Assembly: GCA_029975915.1 (NCBI GenBank)
Contig: JARKOC010000133.1
Location: 1 to 64,000 of the forward strand
Length of the DNA stretch: 64,000 nucleotides
Reading direction: 5' to 3'
Source: Bryobacteraceae bacterium
GTDB lineage: Bacteria; Acidobacteriota; Terriglobia; Bryobacterales; Bryobacteraceae
Within the stretch, counting starts at the first letter, position 1; each line of letters opens with the position of its first letter. The notes beneath the pieces were generated by a model. It saw only the letters and a program-made list of their open reading frames with translations, did not search any database and was not told the origin of the DNA. The position numbers and the translations under genes were made by a program. Below, one piece after another: positions 51,775 to 61,138 of this stretch.

Positions 51775-54126
51775 ATGTCCGACCAATTTAAGAAACGCGA
51801 CCACCAGCCTTTCGAACTGGCGAGTCTTCCTGCGAAGTTCGAAATCGTGGAAGCGCCCACTTCCCAAGGGATCAGCGATCGGCCCGTTGGGTATCCAACC
51901 ATGGCAGCACCAAAAGGTTTCGAGGACGATGGCGGGCTGCTCGACTATTGGCAGATGCTCCGGCGCCGCAAGGGCGCTCTCATCATTGGAGCGGCGCTGG
52001 GACTGCTGGCCGGGATCTCCGTCACATTGCCACAGACACCTGTCTACCAGGCCCGGGCCACCCTGGAGATTCAGTCGTTCAACCAGAATTTCATGAACAT
52101 GCAGGATGTCCAACAGACGGTCGAAACTGCCAGTTGGGATGGGATGGTCGACATCCAGACGCAGATCAAGGTATTGCAGAGCGCGACGCTGGTGGAGAGG
52201 ACGCAAGAGAAACTGATTGGGCCAGTCAAGCTGGCTTCCAACCAGGGTTTGGGCGGCGGCCGGGTATCGGTCTGGCGCCGGGCCCTCAACTTGCCTGATC
52301 AACCGGAGAAGGACAGACGCGCGGCAGCCGTCGCGATGGCGGCGGAAACTCTGAGTGTCCGGGCAAACGGACAAACCAGAATTGTCGAGATCCTGGTGGA
52401 TTCGACCGACCGCCAAGTGGCGGCTGACTTCGCCAACACGCTGACATCCGAGTATATCGACCAGAGCATGGAGGCCCGCTGGCAGAGCAGCCAACGGACG
52501 GGCGAATGGTTGACACGGCAGTTGGACGACATGCGAATAAAGCTCGAACGAAGTGAGGATGCGCTTCAGGGTTATGCCCAGCGAAACGGGCTGCTTTTTA
52601 CAGGCAAGGACACAAACGTCAATGAAGAGAAGCTCAGGCAGGTTCAGGACCAGCTCACCAGTGTCCAGGGAGACCGCGTGGCCAAACAAAGCCGGTGGGA
52701 CATGGCCAGGACCGCACCGGCCGAGAGCCTGCCTGACGTACTCAGTGACACATCCATGCGCTCCTACCAGGAGAAACTGTCGGACCTGAACCGGCAAAGA
52801 GGCGAACTTCTCGAGACTTACACACCGGACAACCAGCGCGTTAAGCGGGTGGACGCGCAGATTGCCAGTCTTGAACGGAGTCTTGAAAAAGAACGGGGAC
52901 AGATTCTCCGCCGCATTCGCAATGAGTACGAGGAAGCCCTGCAAAAGGAGCGATTGTTGAAGTCCGACTATGAAAAGCAGGCGCGGCTTGTCACAGTTCA
53001 AGGCGAAAAGGCGATTCAGTACAACATTTTGAAACGGGAGGTGGATACGAACAGGCAACTTTACGAGTCCATGCTCCAGCGGGTAAAGGAGGCGGGGCTG
53101 CAGAGCGCTCTGCGCGCCAACAATGTACGGATTGTGGATAGGGCGAAGCCGCCAAAATCTCCATACAAGCCGCGTCTGCCGCTGAATGCGTTGCTGGGTT
53201 TATTCGGGGGCGGCTTTCTCGCTGTGGCGTTTGTTGTCACGACGGAGCGAACAGACCGCGCGATCAAGGACCCAATCGATGTCTCTTTCTATCTCGGTGC
53301 CAGGGAGTTGGGCATCGTGCCCTCGGCGGGTCTCCTGATGAGCAAGAAGCGACGGAAGCTCCTGGCGGGTGAAGTCCAACATCGGGATGAAGCCATGAGC
53401 CTGACCGTGAGTGGGGGGTTGGGTGAAAAAATCGAGCTGGCAACCATGCAGAGGCGGCTTAGTTCGGTGGCGGAGAGTTTCCGCGCAACATTGACAAGCA
53501 TCCTCTTCTCGGGGAACGGCAAGGGATCGCCAAGGATGATTGTGGTGACTTCGGCCAGCCCCGGAGAGGGAAAGACCACGGTGGCGGTCAATCTCGCCAT
53601 TGCATCGGCCGAGGCAGGGCAGAAAGTCCTTCTGATCGACGCGGATACGAGGAAGCCGCGAGTCCACGAAGTCTTTGAGGTGCCCAACGAGGGGGGGCTC
53701 ACGGGAGTCCTGCGCGGCGAGAAGTGGCGGGAATCGGTGAAGGAAAGCGGGATGAGCGGCTTGAGTGTCTTAACGGCTGGGCCTGGCGTTGCAGGGCCGA
53801 GCAATCTGCTCTACTCGAAGCACCTTGCGAGGCTCATTCATGAGTTGAAAGGCGCCTTCGACATGGTGGTGTTCGATTCGCCACCCATGATGCAAATCCC
53901 GGACGCCCGGCTGCTGGGAAAAATCACGGACGGCGTGGTGCTGGTGGTGAGAGCGGGCAAGACCACGAGGGACGCTGCGCTGGCGGCCAGAACGCGGCTG
54001 GCCGAAGACGGCGTGAACTATATCGGCACGGTGTTGAACGACTGGGAACCGTCGGCTGGTTATACCGGCTACTACGGGCCTGTCGGCAAGCAAAACATCT
54101 ATCACCGGTACTTCCGGGATGAGTGA
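51775..54126 (+). CDS. Wzc-like chain-length regulator and BY-kinase
   Basis: A 783-residue polysaccharide co-polymerase/tyrosine autokinase. A Wzz domain with first transmembrane helix (about 65-85), a long GNVR-rich coiled coil (about 200-440), a second helix (LLGLFGGGFLAVAFVV, about 465-485) and a cytosolic kinase: Walker A SPGEGKTTVAVNLA near 596, Walker A' LLIDADTRKPRVHE near 620 and Walker B VVFDSPPMMQIPDA near 700. The tail YTGYYGPVGKQNIYHRYF is a Tyr cluster for autophosphorylation. It sets chain length and couples to Wza export. Confidence 0.93.
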   Translation: MSDQFKKRDHQPFELASLPAKFEIVEAPTSQGISDRPVGYPTMAAPKGFEDDGGLLDYWQMLRRRKGALIIGAALGLLAGISVTLPQTPVYQARATLEIQSFNQNFMNMQDVQQTVETASWDGMVDIQTQIKVLQSATLVERTQEKLIGPVKLASNQGLGGGRVSVWRRALNLPDQPEKDRRAAAVAMAAETLSVRANGQTRIVEILVDSTDRQVAADFANTLTSEYIDQSMEARWQSSQRTGEWLTRQLDDMRIKLERSEDALQGYAQRNGLLFTGKDTNVNEEKLRQVQDQLTSVQGDRVAKQSRWDMARTAPAESLPDVLSDTSMRSYQEKLSDLNRQRGELLETYTPDNQRVKRVDAQIASLERSLEKERGQILRRIRNEYEEALQKERLLKSDYEKQARLVTVQGEKAIQYNILKREVDTNRQLYESMLQRVKEAGLQSALRANNVRIVDRAKPPKSPYKPRLPLNALLGLFGGGFLAVAFVVTTERTDRAIKDPIDVSFYLGARELGIVPSAGLLMSKKRRKLLAGEVQHRDEAMSLTVSGGLGEKIELATMQRRLSSVAESFRATLTSILFSGNGKGSPRMIVVTSASPGEGKTTVAVNLAIASAEAGQKVLLIDADTRKPRVHEVFEVPNEGGLTGVLRGEKWRESVKESGMSGLSVLTAGPGVAGPSNLLYSKHLARLIHELKGAFDMVVFDSPPMMQIPDARLLGKITDGVVLVVRAGKTTRDAALAARTRLAEDGVNYIGTVLNDWEPSAGYTGYYGPVGKQNIYHRYFRDE

Positions 54127-54210
54127 AATGCGGCAAGGCGAACGATTCAAGGTTGGGAGGAACCTGAGGTTGAATCACGGAAACGGCAGAACAGCAACGG
54201 AGGATCGTAA

Positions 54211-55563
54211 GTGGCTGACACAGTGATGCCGGAACCGGTGGATGCGCGGGTCGAGGCATTGCGCAAAGAGCGGGACAGGCGAGCAGTCAAGACCAGCGCC
54301 ACATGGATCGCGACCCAGGCCATGGAACACGCGATCCGTCTCGTAGCCATCCCGCTATCGCTCTCCTTGCTCGGGGTTGAGCAATATGGTCTTTGGCTGG
54401 TGGTGGGATCGCTCATTGCATGGGGAGGACTTACGGACCTCGGCCTTGCTCCCGGCCTTATTAATGTTGTCGCATCCGCGCAAGGGCGCGGGGACGGAGA
54501 GGGCATGAGACAGGCGATATCGACTGCCTTCGCCGCCTACGGAGCGCTTGCGGTGGCCGTTGGGTTGACTGCTGTGGGCCTAGTCGGGTGGGACGCGCTG
54601 CCCGGAATCCTAGGCGCTAATGACGGCCGGATGGCAGCAAAGGCGAGGATGCTGGTGCTGGTGTGTGGATTGGCTTTCGCCGGCACGACTATTACGAGGG
54701 TGGTTGGAACTACGGCCCAGGCGCTCCAGGAGGGCTACTTGGTGTCGTATGCGCAGCTGGCTTCCAGTTTGACGACGCTTCTTCTGATTGCTGTGCTCGC
54801 GCAAAGCGGAGGCAGCTTGCTGCAATTTGCTCTGGCCGCGACGGTTCCACAACTATTGTCGCAAACCTTGCTCGGCATTTACCTGTTCGGGTGGAGACAT
54901 CCCGACTTAATGCCACAGCGGTGTGCCATTGGAACGGCGGCGCTTGGCCAGCTATGGAGGTACGCCGGGCCGCTTACAACCTTCCAATTGGCGAACATGA
55001 TGGCTTTGTATTCGGCGAATTTGCTGGTTGCCAACCGTCTCGGTCCCGCGGCTGTGCCGCAATACTCCGTCCCCTATGCAGCATCCGCCATTCTCATAAC
55101 GGCAGCATCGAACATAGTGACACCCTACATGCCGGCCGTTGCGGAGGCACACGCGAAGAAAGATCTGCACTGGCTCAGGGAAAAGGCGAAAGGCATGTTG
55201 GTCGTCAGCACTGGTCTGGCTCTAGCTGGAGGAACGCTCCTCACCATTGCCGGACCCTGGCTGCTGAGTCACTGGACGGGCGGCTCAATTCGGCCAAGCC
55301 ACGGCTTAATGGCATGGTTTGCATTCTTTGCGGTGGCAAGATCAGCCGGCATCGCGGTGTCATCGGTATCTCACGGCCTGGACTTGGTGAAATCGTCGGC
55401 ATGGACGAGCATGGCGGCCTCGTCCTTCTATGTCATTTCTGCCTGGTTCAGTGTTGGCTGGTTAGGTATCGCGGCGATTCCCCTTAGCGCCGGAGCGGCT
55501 AGCCTCGGGTATTCGATTGCGAACGTACCAGGCATTAGAACGAAGCTGAGGAATTGCCGGTGA
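54211..55563 (+). CDS. Wzx-like polysaccharide flippase (MOP superfamily)
   Basis: A 450-residue protein with about 12-14 transmembrane helices of the polysaccharide transporter family: LSLLGVEQYGLWLVVGSLIAWGGLTDLG near the N-terminus in pieces (GVEQYGLWLVV; GLTDLGLAPG), ATVPQLLSQTLLGIYLFGW, and NMMALYSANLLVANRLGP. Such proteins flip undecaprenyl-linked repeat units to the periplasm. The start GTG 54211 follows a weak ribosome binding site; a stretch of 84 bases separates it from the kinase gene. Its stop overlaps the next GTG (GTGA). Confidence 0.88.
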   Translation: MADTVMPEPVDARVEALRKERDRRAVKTSATWIATQAMEHAIRLVAIPLSLSLLGVEQYGLWLVVGSLIAWGGLTDLGLAPGLINVVASAQGRGDGEGMRQAISTAFAAYGALAVAVGLTAVGLVGWDALPGILGANDGRMAAKARMLVLVCGLAFAGTTITRVVGTTAQALQEGYLVSYAQLASSLTTLLLIAVLAQSGGSLLQFALAATVPQLLSQTLLGIYLFGWRHPDLMPQRCAIGTAALGQLWRYAGPLTTFQLANMMALYSANLLVANRLGPAAVPQYSVPYAASAILITAASNIVTPYMPAVAEAHAKKDLHWLREKAKGMLVVSTGLALAGGTLLTIAGPWLLSHWTGGSIRPSHGLMAWFAFFAVARSAGIAVSSVSHGLDLVKSSAWTSMAASSFYVISAWFSVGWLGIAAIPLSAGAASLGYSIANVPGIRTKLRNCR

Positions 55564-57125
55564 GAAGAAGTGGATTCTGCAATGCGGTGCAAGGCCGGTG
55601 CCAGCATGGCGCAACCGGCAAGGCATCGTCGATTCTCACTCCACGAATGCTGCATGCGGCCGGTCTGCGGGTGGGATCGGATCGTGCAAGCCAAGGAGGA
55701 ACGATCTCAGAAGTGCAGCCGCTTGGCAACACCTTCATCGGGGATTTTGCTTTGGCCGCTACGGTACTTGGAGTTGCGGCGATGCCGCCATTGGGACCCG
55801 TCGCGGCCTTGATCCTGCTTACTGTGCTAGCCGCCATTTCGGTGGATTGTGCAATTAAGTCGCTGTTCCTGTCGGTACTGGCGAGCTTTATCAATCCCGG
55901 CCTGGGTGGAGGAACAGGAGGATTGTCCATTGCACGCTGGGTTCTGATCGCAGTAGCGTTTTTCACCGCTGCCAGATCAAGCAGACCGGTCAAATTCCGG
56001 GACTGGGTCACGGCGACAGGCATCACGTTCTTCCTTTTGGCCTGCGGCATAGGAATTGCCCTGTCGCCTTTCAACGGCCATTTATCGATGGCGCGCATGG
56101 CATCTTTCATCCTGGGATTGGCAACGGCCTTTATGCTGGCGAAAAACACCAAGGCGCCAGTCACACGGTGGCTCGATTTCGTGCTCGCCATGCTCGCAAT
56201 GATTGTGATGGCATCGATGCCGCTTCTCGCCCACCCTGTCGGCCGGCTGAGAAGCGAGACAGGATTCCAGGGAGTGCTCTCCCACCCCCAGACATTCGGC
56301 ATTCTCGTCGGTCTGCTACCGATCATTGCTATTTCTCAGATCGTTTTAAATCAGACTCCGCTGCCCCACACCCTGCTAGTTGCTTTGGCCGCATTGGGTT
56401 CACTGATGCTTTGGGAAAGCGAAGCTCGAACGGCGATTCTCTCGCTGCTATTCGCCCTAGCCCTAGGCGTAGTTCTCAGACTCACGATGCAGCGGCCTAA
56501 CCGTCATGAGCGTAGAAACTGGTCCCGGGCAGCCGCATCTGTTCTCATCGCCATGATGCTCATTGGACCACTCGTAGGAACTGGCATGAAGGACGAGATT
56601 CTGGATTTCCTCGTGAAGCGGCGCGTTAAGGGGACGGCGTCGGTTGACAGCGCTCTACAATCGCTGGCAATCTCCAGGCAATCGAAGGTCGAAGAGCATC
56701 TGTGGACGATTGCCAGATACCCTGAATTCGGCGCAGGCTTCGGTATTGACCCATTTACGGAAGGCACTGGCACTGAGGGGGATGCGCTTCTCGGTATTCC
56801 GCTCTCCTCGCCGATCGAACCAGGAGTGATGCCATTAGCGATCGCCGCCCAGACAGGACTTTGTGGGTTGGTCAGCTTTTCTCTGTTTACCGTCGGCATC
56901 GCGAGGCAAATATGGAGGTCCCATCATTTGATTGGGACATTGGCCTGCCTGTATTTTGGAGGCACTTCGTTCGGCGAAGGGTACGCGTTCTCCATCGGCG
57001 GCCTGGGTCTCTACTTGTGGTTGTTCGTCGCCATATTCTATTTCGCCAGCGGGCAACATCATAGACAAGACGATAGCGGCGGTTCCTTTGTTCTTTGGTT
57101 GCAGCGGCGTAGAGGAAGGAATTAA
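55560..57125 (+). CDS. O-antigen ligase/Wzy-like polymerase
   Basis: A 521-residue polytopic protein with about 11-12 helices. The long periplasmic loop expected of Wzy/WaaL proteins lies in the second half (about 330-430), after LLWESEARTAILSLLFALALGVV-type wording, given in short parts here: MLWESEARTAILS, GAGFGIDPFTEG and GTSFGEGYAFSIGGLG. The arginine in SEARTA and the loop fit the family's Wzy_C pattern. GTG at 55560 overlaps the flippase stop, with GAGG upstream. Polymerase rather than ligase is inferred from the operon. Confidence 0.82.
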   Translation: MRRSGFCNAVQGRCQHGATGKASSILTPRMLHAAGLRVGSDRASQGGTISEVQPLGNTFIGDFALAATVLGVAAMPPLGPVAALILLTVLAAISVDCAIKSLFLSVLASFINPGLGGGTGGLSIARWVLIAVAFFTAARSSRPVKFRDWVTATGITFFLLACGIGIALSPFNGHLSMARMASFILGLATAFMLAKNTKAPVTRWLDFVLAMLAMIVMASMPLLAHPVGRLRSETGFQGVLSHPQTFGILVGLLPIIAISQIVLNQTPLPHTLLVALAALGSLMLWESEARTAILSLLFALALGVVLRLTMQRPNRHERRNWSRAAASVLIAMMLIGPLVGTGMKDEILDFLVKRRVKGTASVDSALQSLAISRQSKVEEHLWTIARYPEFGAGFGIDPFTEGTGTEGDALLGIPLSSPIEPGVMPLAIAAQTGLCGLVSFSLFTVGIARQIWRSHHLIGTLACLYFGGTSFGEGYAFSIGGLGLYLWLFVAIFYFASGQHHRQDDSGGSFVLWLQRRRGRN

Positions 57126-57130
57126 GTCCA

Positions 57131-58195
57131 ATGTGTTCCTCTCTGAAGTGGGGCGTCGCTTGGTCAGGCCTTCCGCATTATGGTCTTGGGCTATTAGAAC
57201 ATCTGGCCTCCATACTGGGGGACCCGGAGTTTGTGCTAAGCACAGATGGGCCTGTGCGATCAGGGCTTGCGAGTAGTAGTCTTTCCGGGAAGATCCGGTG
57301 GGTGCACCCTGATGACAAGCCAGAATCCTGGGGGGTGGGATTCGACGCCATCGAAGTATTCTTGGTGTCCGGGTGGGCAATCAAGGGGTTTCGGGCATTG
57401 ATGCTCGAAGCACATGACGCCAACTGCAAGACAATCTGCATGGTCGACAACTCATGGAGGGGTTCTGCGAGGCAGCACCTCGGACGGCTGTACTACCGGA
57501 TGACCTTGCGCAAGGCGGTTGACTGGCTGCTGGTTCCTGGGCGGCTTGCTCACGAGTTTGGAGTAAAACTGGGCCACCCCCCCGCACAGATCAAGCGAGG
57601 GCTCTATGGAGTGGACGACGCTGTGTTCCGTGGAGCCGACGGGCTCTCCCGCGACATCGACGTGCTGTACGCCGGCCAGTTCATTGAACGTAAAGGAATT
57701 GGATGTCTTCTCGATGCACTGAAAGTGTGCAAGGCAGGTGATAACAAGATCAGGGTGGCGTTTGCTGGAGGCCAGCGTGACCAATGGAGTAGCCCGATTC
57801 CAGACGACATTGAAGTTCTTGGATTCTTGTCCCCCGCACAGCTTTCCTCTGTCATGCGCAGGAGCAAGGTGTTCGTTCTGCCCAGCCAGTTGGATCATTG
57901 GGGCGTTGTAGTTCTCGAAGCGGCACAGTCGGGGTGCTTGTTGGCCGTGTCGGACGCAGTGGGGGCCGGAGCGGATCTCGTCGGCGGGAAAAACGGGCGT
58001 GTCTTCAAGGCAGGTTCGGCAAGTGAACTTGCGGATGCCATTTTGGGGCTACTTTCTCTGGGCGACGCGGAGCGGGATGCAGGACAGCACGAGAGTCTCG
58101 CTCTTTCGAAAGCCTACCACTTACGGAGAACGTCTGTTCAAATCTCAGAGTTGATCCGTGAACTAGGAGCAAGAAAGGCCGGGAGGAGCGCTTGA
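57131..58195 (+). CDS. GT4-like glycosyltransferase
   Basis: A 354-residue glycosyltransferase of the GT-B fold. The C-terminal half shows DVLYAGQFIERKGIGCLLDAL, GFLSPAQLSSVMRRSKVFVLPS and the nucleotide-sugar-binding WGVVVLEAAQSGCLLAVSD with the family E(x7)E region. The N-terminal half begins GVAWSGLPHYGLGLLEHLA. ATG 57131 lies 5 bases after the previous stop. Adds one sugar to the lipid-linked repeat unit; sugar unknown. Its stop overlaps the next TTG start. Confidence 0.85.
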   Translation: MCSSLKWGVAWSGLPHYGLGLLEHLASILGDPEFVLSTDGPVRSGLASSSLSGKIRWVHPDDKPESWGVGFDAIEVFLVSGWAIKGFRALMLEAHDANCKTICMVDNSWRGSARQHLGRLYYRMTLRKAVDWLLVPGRLAHEFGVKLGHPPAQIKRGLYGVDDAVFRGADGLSRDIDVLYAGQFIERKGIGCLLDALKVCKAGDNKIRVAFAGGQRDQWSSPIPDDIEVLGFLSPAQLSSVMRRSKVFVLPSQLDHWGVVVLEAAQSGCLLAVSDAVGAGADLVGGKNGRVFKAGSASELADAILGLLSLGDAERDAGQHESLALSKAYHLRRTSVQISELIRELGARKAGRSA

Positions 58196-59340
58196 GTCAT
58201 TTGGCGGTTCATCTTGTTGGTTCGGCGTCGCGAAGGGCAGCGGGTCTGTTTCACAGTGTCCGCGGCATGGCTATTGAGCAATCTCGCATCGACGGGTGCC
58301 GGGTCGCTGTCATGGCTTTGGAGGACGACTACAGCGATCAAGACTACGCTGAGTGGGAGCCCATAGAGCCAAGTCTGATCAAGCAGTCATGGCCGGGCGG
58401 ACTTGGCATATCTCGGGAATGGTTTCTCGGCCTGAGAAGAACGAATCCGGATGTTCTCCATGCGCACGGTTTGTGGATGTTTCATTCGCTTGCCTGCATG
58501 CTGTATGCCGGCCAGACGAAGAAGCCCTACGTGGTCTCGCCGCACGGGATGCTGGAACCACGAGCCTTCGGGATGAAAGCTTGGAAGAAAAAGCCTGTTT
58601 GGATGACCTGGGAACGGCGTGTCGTACACAATGCAGCCGTATTGCATTGCACGAGCGAGATAGAGGGACGGCATTTGCGGGAGAGGGGATTCCGGCAGCC
58701 TCTGGCAGTGATCCCAAATGGCACGCAATTGCCTCCTGATTTTGGTGATCGCAGAGCTACCAGAAGAGAGCGTGTTGTTTTGTTCCTGTCGAGAATCCAT
58801 CCGATCAAAGGCTTGATCGAGTTGGTGGATGCATGGAAACTGCTTAAGCCTAAAGGGTGGAGGCTGAGGATCGTCGGACCGGACGATCACAGGTACAGTC
58901 GTGTGATCGCGCGGCATGCGGTGCTCGCCGGTGTTGCGGAAACGATTGAGTTTTCGGAGGCAGTTTACGGGGACTCCAGATGGGCGGCTATGCATGACGC
59001 TGATCTATTCATCCTGCCCAGCCTCAGCGAGAATTTCGGCAATGTTGTTGCAGAAGCGCTGGTTTCTGGCGTTCCCGTAATCACCACAACCGCTACACCG
59101 TGGAAAGCTCTGCCGTCGCGAGGATGCGGATGGTACGTGGAGCCGCAACCAGAGTCTTTGGCGATGGCGCTAGAGGAGGCGATTGGTCTCAGCGACGCGG
59201 AGAGATGGGAAATGGGATCCAATGGCCGGACATGGGCGACTAGCGAATTCTCCTGGCCGAAAATCGCGAGAGAGATTTGGAGTGTATATGAGTGGATCCT
59301 TGGAAGGGGGCCAAGACCGGCATGCGTGAGGTTGGATTGA
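58192..59340 (+). CDS. GT4 glycosyltransferase
   Basis: A 382-residue GT-B enzyme. Acceptor side: AVHLVGSASRRAAGLFHSVRG and DVLHAHGLWMFHSLA (with the typical HAHG loop), PYVVSPHGMLEPRA. Donor side: VLFLSRIHPIKGLIELVDAW, LFILPSLSENFGNVVAEALVSGVPVITT, containing the ENFG(x3)E motif for nucleotide-sugar binding. The TTG start at 58192 has GGAGG 4-8 bases upstream and overlaps the preceding stop (TTGA). A relative of mannosyl- or rhamnosyl-type transferases, but the sugar is not certain. Confidence 0.9.
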   Translation: MSHLAVHLVGSASRRAAGLFHSVRGMAIEQSRIDGCRVAVMALEDDYSDQDYAEWEPIEPSLIKQSWPGGLGISREWFLGLRRTNPDVLHAHGLWMFHSLACMLYAGQTKKPYVVSPHGMLEPRAFGMKAWKKKPVWMTWERRVVHNAAVLHCTSEIEGRHLRERGFRQPLAVIPNGTQLPPDFGDRRATRRERVVLFLSRIHPIKGLIELVDAWKLLKPKGWRLRIVGPDDHRYSRVIARHAVLAGVAETIEFSEAVYGDSRWAAMHDADLFILPSLSENFGNVVAEALVSGVPVITTTATPWKALPSRGCGWYVEPQPESLAMALEEAIGLSDAERWEMGSNGRTWATSEFSWPKIAREIWSVYEWILGRGPRPACVRLD

Positions 59341-59422
59341 GTGCAGTTGCAGCCTGTCGAACCTTCCTGCATGTTCCGCAGGAACGGCGGCTTTGCTGGC
59401 GACAAACGAGAGGGAACGAGGA

Positions 59423-59980
59423 GTGATCGGACGATACCAAAACCGGCTGAGCCTGTCGAACCGGTGGGCCAGAAAGCTCTGGGGCCTGGTTTGGATTCTC
59501 GCATTCCGCCTGTCGCCCGAGCCGCTGTTCTTCTGGCGCCGGTGGTTGCTAAGGCTATTTGGCGCCCGGATGGCGGAAGGATCGAATGTCTACCCGCGAT
59601 GTCGCGTCTGGGCCCCCTGGAACCTCGCGATGGGCCGGCATAGTTGCCTTGCCAACGACGTTGACTGCTACGCGGTGGATCGCGTAGAACTGGGCGACTT
59701 CGCAGTTGTATCGCAGGGCGCGCACTTGTGTGCCGCGTCGCATGACATTGCCGATCCTGAATTCCGGTTGGTGACCGGACCAATCGTGTTAAGGAAAAGC
59801 GCATGGGTGGCAGCAGGCGCGTTCATCGGTATGGGTGTGACCGTCGGGGAAGGCGCGGTGGTGGGCGCCAGGGCCGTGGTGGTGAAGGACATCGAACCGT
59901 GGAAAATCGTCGTGGGCAACCCCGCTCGGATCGTCGGCGTCCGCGAAGTGCGGCAACATGGCCGGGAGGCGACCCGATGA
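59423..59980 (+). CDS. WcaF-like hexapeptide-repeat acetyltransferase
   Basis: A 185-residue left-handed beta-helix acyltransferase. The N-terminal YQNRLSLSNRWARKLWGLVW helix is typical of the WcaF/colanic acid group, followed by the repeats NVYPRCRVWAPWNLAMG, VVSQGAHLCAASHDI (catalytic His in SHD), WVAAGAFIGMGVTVGEGAVVGARAVVVKD and VVGNPARIVG. GTG 59423 begins the family N-terminus; an in-frame TTG at 59393 gives ten extra residues. It O-acetylates the polysaccharide using acetyl-CoA. It lies 83 bases after the GT4 gene. Confidence 0.88.
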   Translation: MIGRYQNRLSLSNRWARKLWGLVWILAFRLSPEPLFFWRRWLLRLFGARMAEGSNVYPRCRVWAPWNLAMGRHSCLANDVDCYAVDRVELGDFAVVSQGAHLCAASHDIADPEFRLVTGPIVLRKSAWVAAGAFIGMGVTVGEGAVVGARAVVVKDIEPWKIVVGNPARIVGVREVRQHGREATR

Positions 59981-60876
59981 GTTTGGCGGCGATCATCCTT
60001 ACCAAGAACGAAGAACTGGACCTGCCCGGTTGCCTAGAGAGCCTGAAGGGAGTGGCTGGCGAAGTGTTTGTCGTGGATTCCGGGAGCACGGACAACACGG
60101 TGGATATCGCCGAGCGGATGGGGGCCGTTGTCCTGCAGCATCCGTTTGAGAACTACGCCAGGCAAATGAACTGGGCGATTGAGAACGCGCCATCGAAGGC
60201 TGACTGGCTTCTAAGGATTGACGCGGATGAGCGGCTGGATCGCGAGATGAGGCGCTGGCTGAAAGAGTTTCTCGAAACTGCACACGAGCATGCGCCCGCC
60301 GGCGATGGGGATGCTGCCCAAGTCAACGTCCCAGTCAAGGGAGTTCTGGTTGCTCGGCGAACTGAGTTTTTGGGACAGCGGCTCAGGCATGGGGGGACAT
60401 TCCCGGTTTGGTTGCTTCGCGTCTGGAGGAGAGGATTCGCATTCTGCGAGGACCGCTGGATGGACGAACACATGGTCCTCAAAGGAGGACGTACGGTAAA
60501 AGCGCGTGGAGAACTCTTGCACGTGATTCCTAAGAGTCTGGCTGACTGGAGCCGGAAACATGTGTGGTATGCGGAGCGTGAGTGTCTGGATGCGATGGCG
60601 GATGGCCGGGGAAGTATGTCATGCGGGAGCAAGGCAGGCCAGGATGCCTGTCCCGATGGTCAGGCAGGGGTGAAAAGAGCAGCGAAGACTAAGGTCTACT
60701 ACCGGATGCCGCCGATGGTGAGGGTAATGGCCTTCTGGTTCTACCGGTATGTTGTTCAGTTGGGGTTCCTCGACGGAAAGGCAGGGTTTCTTTACCACTT
60801 TCTTCAGTGCGCGTGGTACCGGATGCTGGTGGACGCAATGCTTATGGAGGGACGAGGTCAACAACATGGGCGATGA
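59977..60876 (+). CDS. GT2 glycosyltransferase (WaaE-like) with a repeat-derived insertion
   Basis: A 299-residue GT-A enzyme. Motifs: AAIILTKNEELDLPGCLESL, EVFVVDSGSTDNTVDIAERMG, and the metal-binding WLLRIDADERL (DxD). The C-terminal FYRYVVQLGFLDGKAGFLYHFLQ matches WaaE/KdtX-type LPS and exopolysaccharide transferases. Residues about 205-230 (CGSKAGQDACPDGQAGVKR) are odd: composition unlike the rest, and their DNA (60632-60670) has the look of an interspersed repeat. The ATG overlaps the preceding stop; GGGAGG is upstream. Confidence 0.9.
   Translation: MSLAAIILTKNEELDLPGCLESLKGVAGEVFVVDSGSTDNTVDIAERMGAVVLQHPFENYARQMNWAIENAPSKADWLLRIDADERLDREMRRWLKEFLETAHEHAPAGDGDAAQVNVPVKGVLVARRTEFLGQRLRHGGTFPVWLLRVWRRGFAFCEDRWMDEHMVLKGGRTVKARGELLHVIPKSLADWSRKHVWYAERECLDAMADGRGSMSCGSKAGQDACPDGQAGVKRAAKTKVYYRMPPMVRVMAFWFYRYVVQLGFLDGKAGFLYHFLQCAWYRMLVDAMLMEGRGQQHGR
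60632..60670. repeat. interspersed-repeat-like element inside the GT2 gene
   Basis: CAGGC at 60635-60639 is complementary to GCCTG at 60646-60650, which can also pair with CAGGC at 60661-60665. The translated AGQDACP peptide resembles products of short palindromic repeats scattered through acidobacterial and planctomycete genomes, as far as I recall. The reading frame is kept. Confidence 0.5.
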
Positions 60877-61138
60877 TTCCGGTTTCTATCCCGAAGCCTC
60901 TATGCTCGGCCTCGCATGCAATGAAGGGATCGTAGCGTTCTGCTCCCGAATGAAAGTCTTGTCCGGGCATTCACCGGGTGTGGCGGGCAATTACGGCAGC
61001 AAGGGGGCGCCGGAGTTTCCCCATTTGGTTCATTCGTGTCTGGCCTGCCGGCCCAGCCGACCGTACCAGAGATTTGAGCCGGGGTTCGTGAAGTTTGCGC
61101 TCTCGTGTGCCCGCGAAATCGAGGAGGCAGAGTGCTAA
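60866..61138 (+). CDS. unrecognised 90-residue ORF in the exopolysaccharide operon
   Basis: ATG 60866 has GAGG 8 bases upstream and overlaps the GT2 stop by 11 bases; its TAA at 61136-61138 overlaps the next gene's GTG start region, and the AGGAGG for that gene lies inside it. This coupling favours a real gene. The product has several Cys and aromatic residues (MLGLACNEGIVAFCSRM, LVHSCLACRPSRPYQRF) and no detectable family or signal peptide. It may instead be a decayed remnant spanning the gap between the two transferase genes. Confidence 0.42.
   Translation: MGDDSGFYPEASMLGLACNEGIVAFCSRMKVLSGHSPGVAGNYGSKGAPEFPHLVHSCLACRPSRPYQRFEPGFVKFALSCAREIEEAEC

Noticed and set aside
59364..59384. Seven-base-pair hairpin between the GT4 and acetyltransferase genes as a terminator
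   Set aside because: No run of T follows it, and the next genes continue in the same operon.
59449..59466. CTGAGCCTGTCGAA, which resembles a widespread REP sequence, inside the WcaF-like gene
   Set aside because: It encodes the LSLSN residues expected in the conserved N-terminus of this family, so chance is the simpler explanation.
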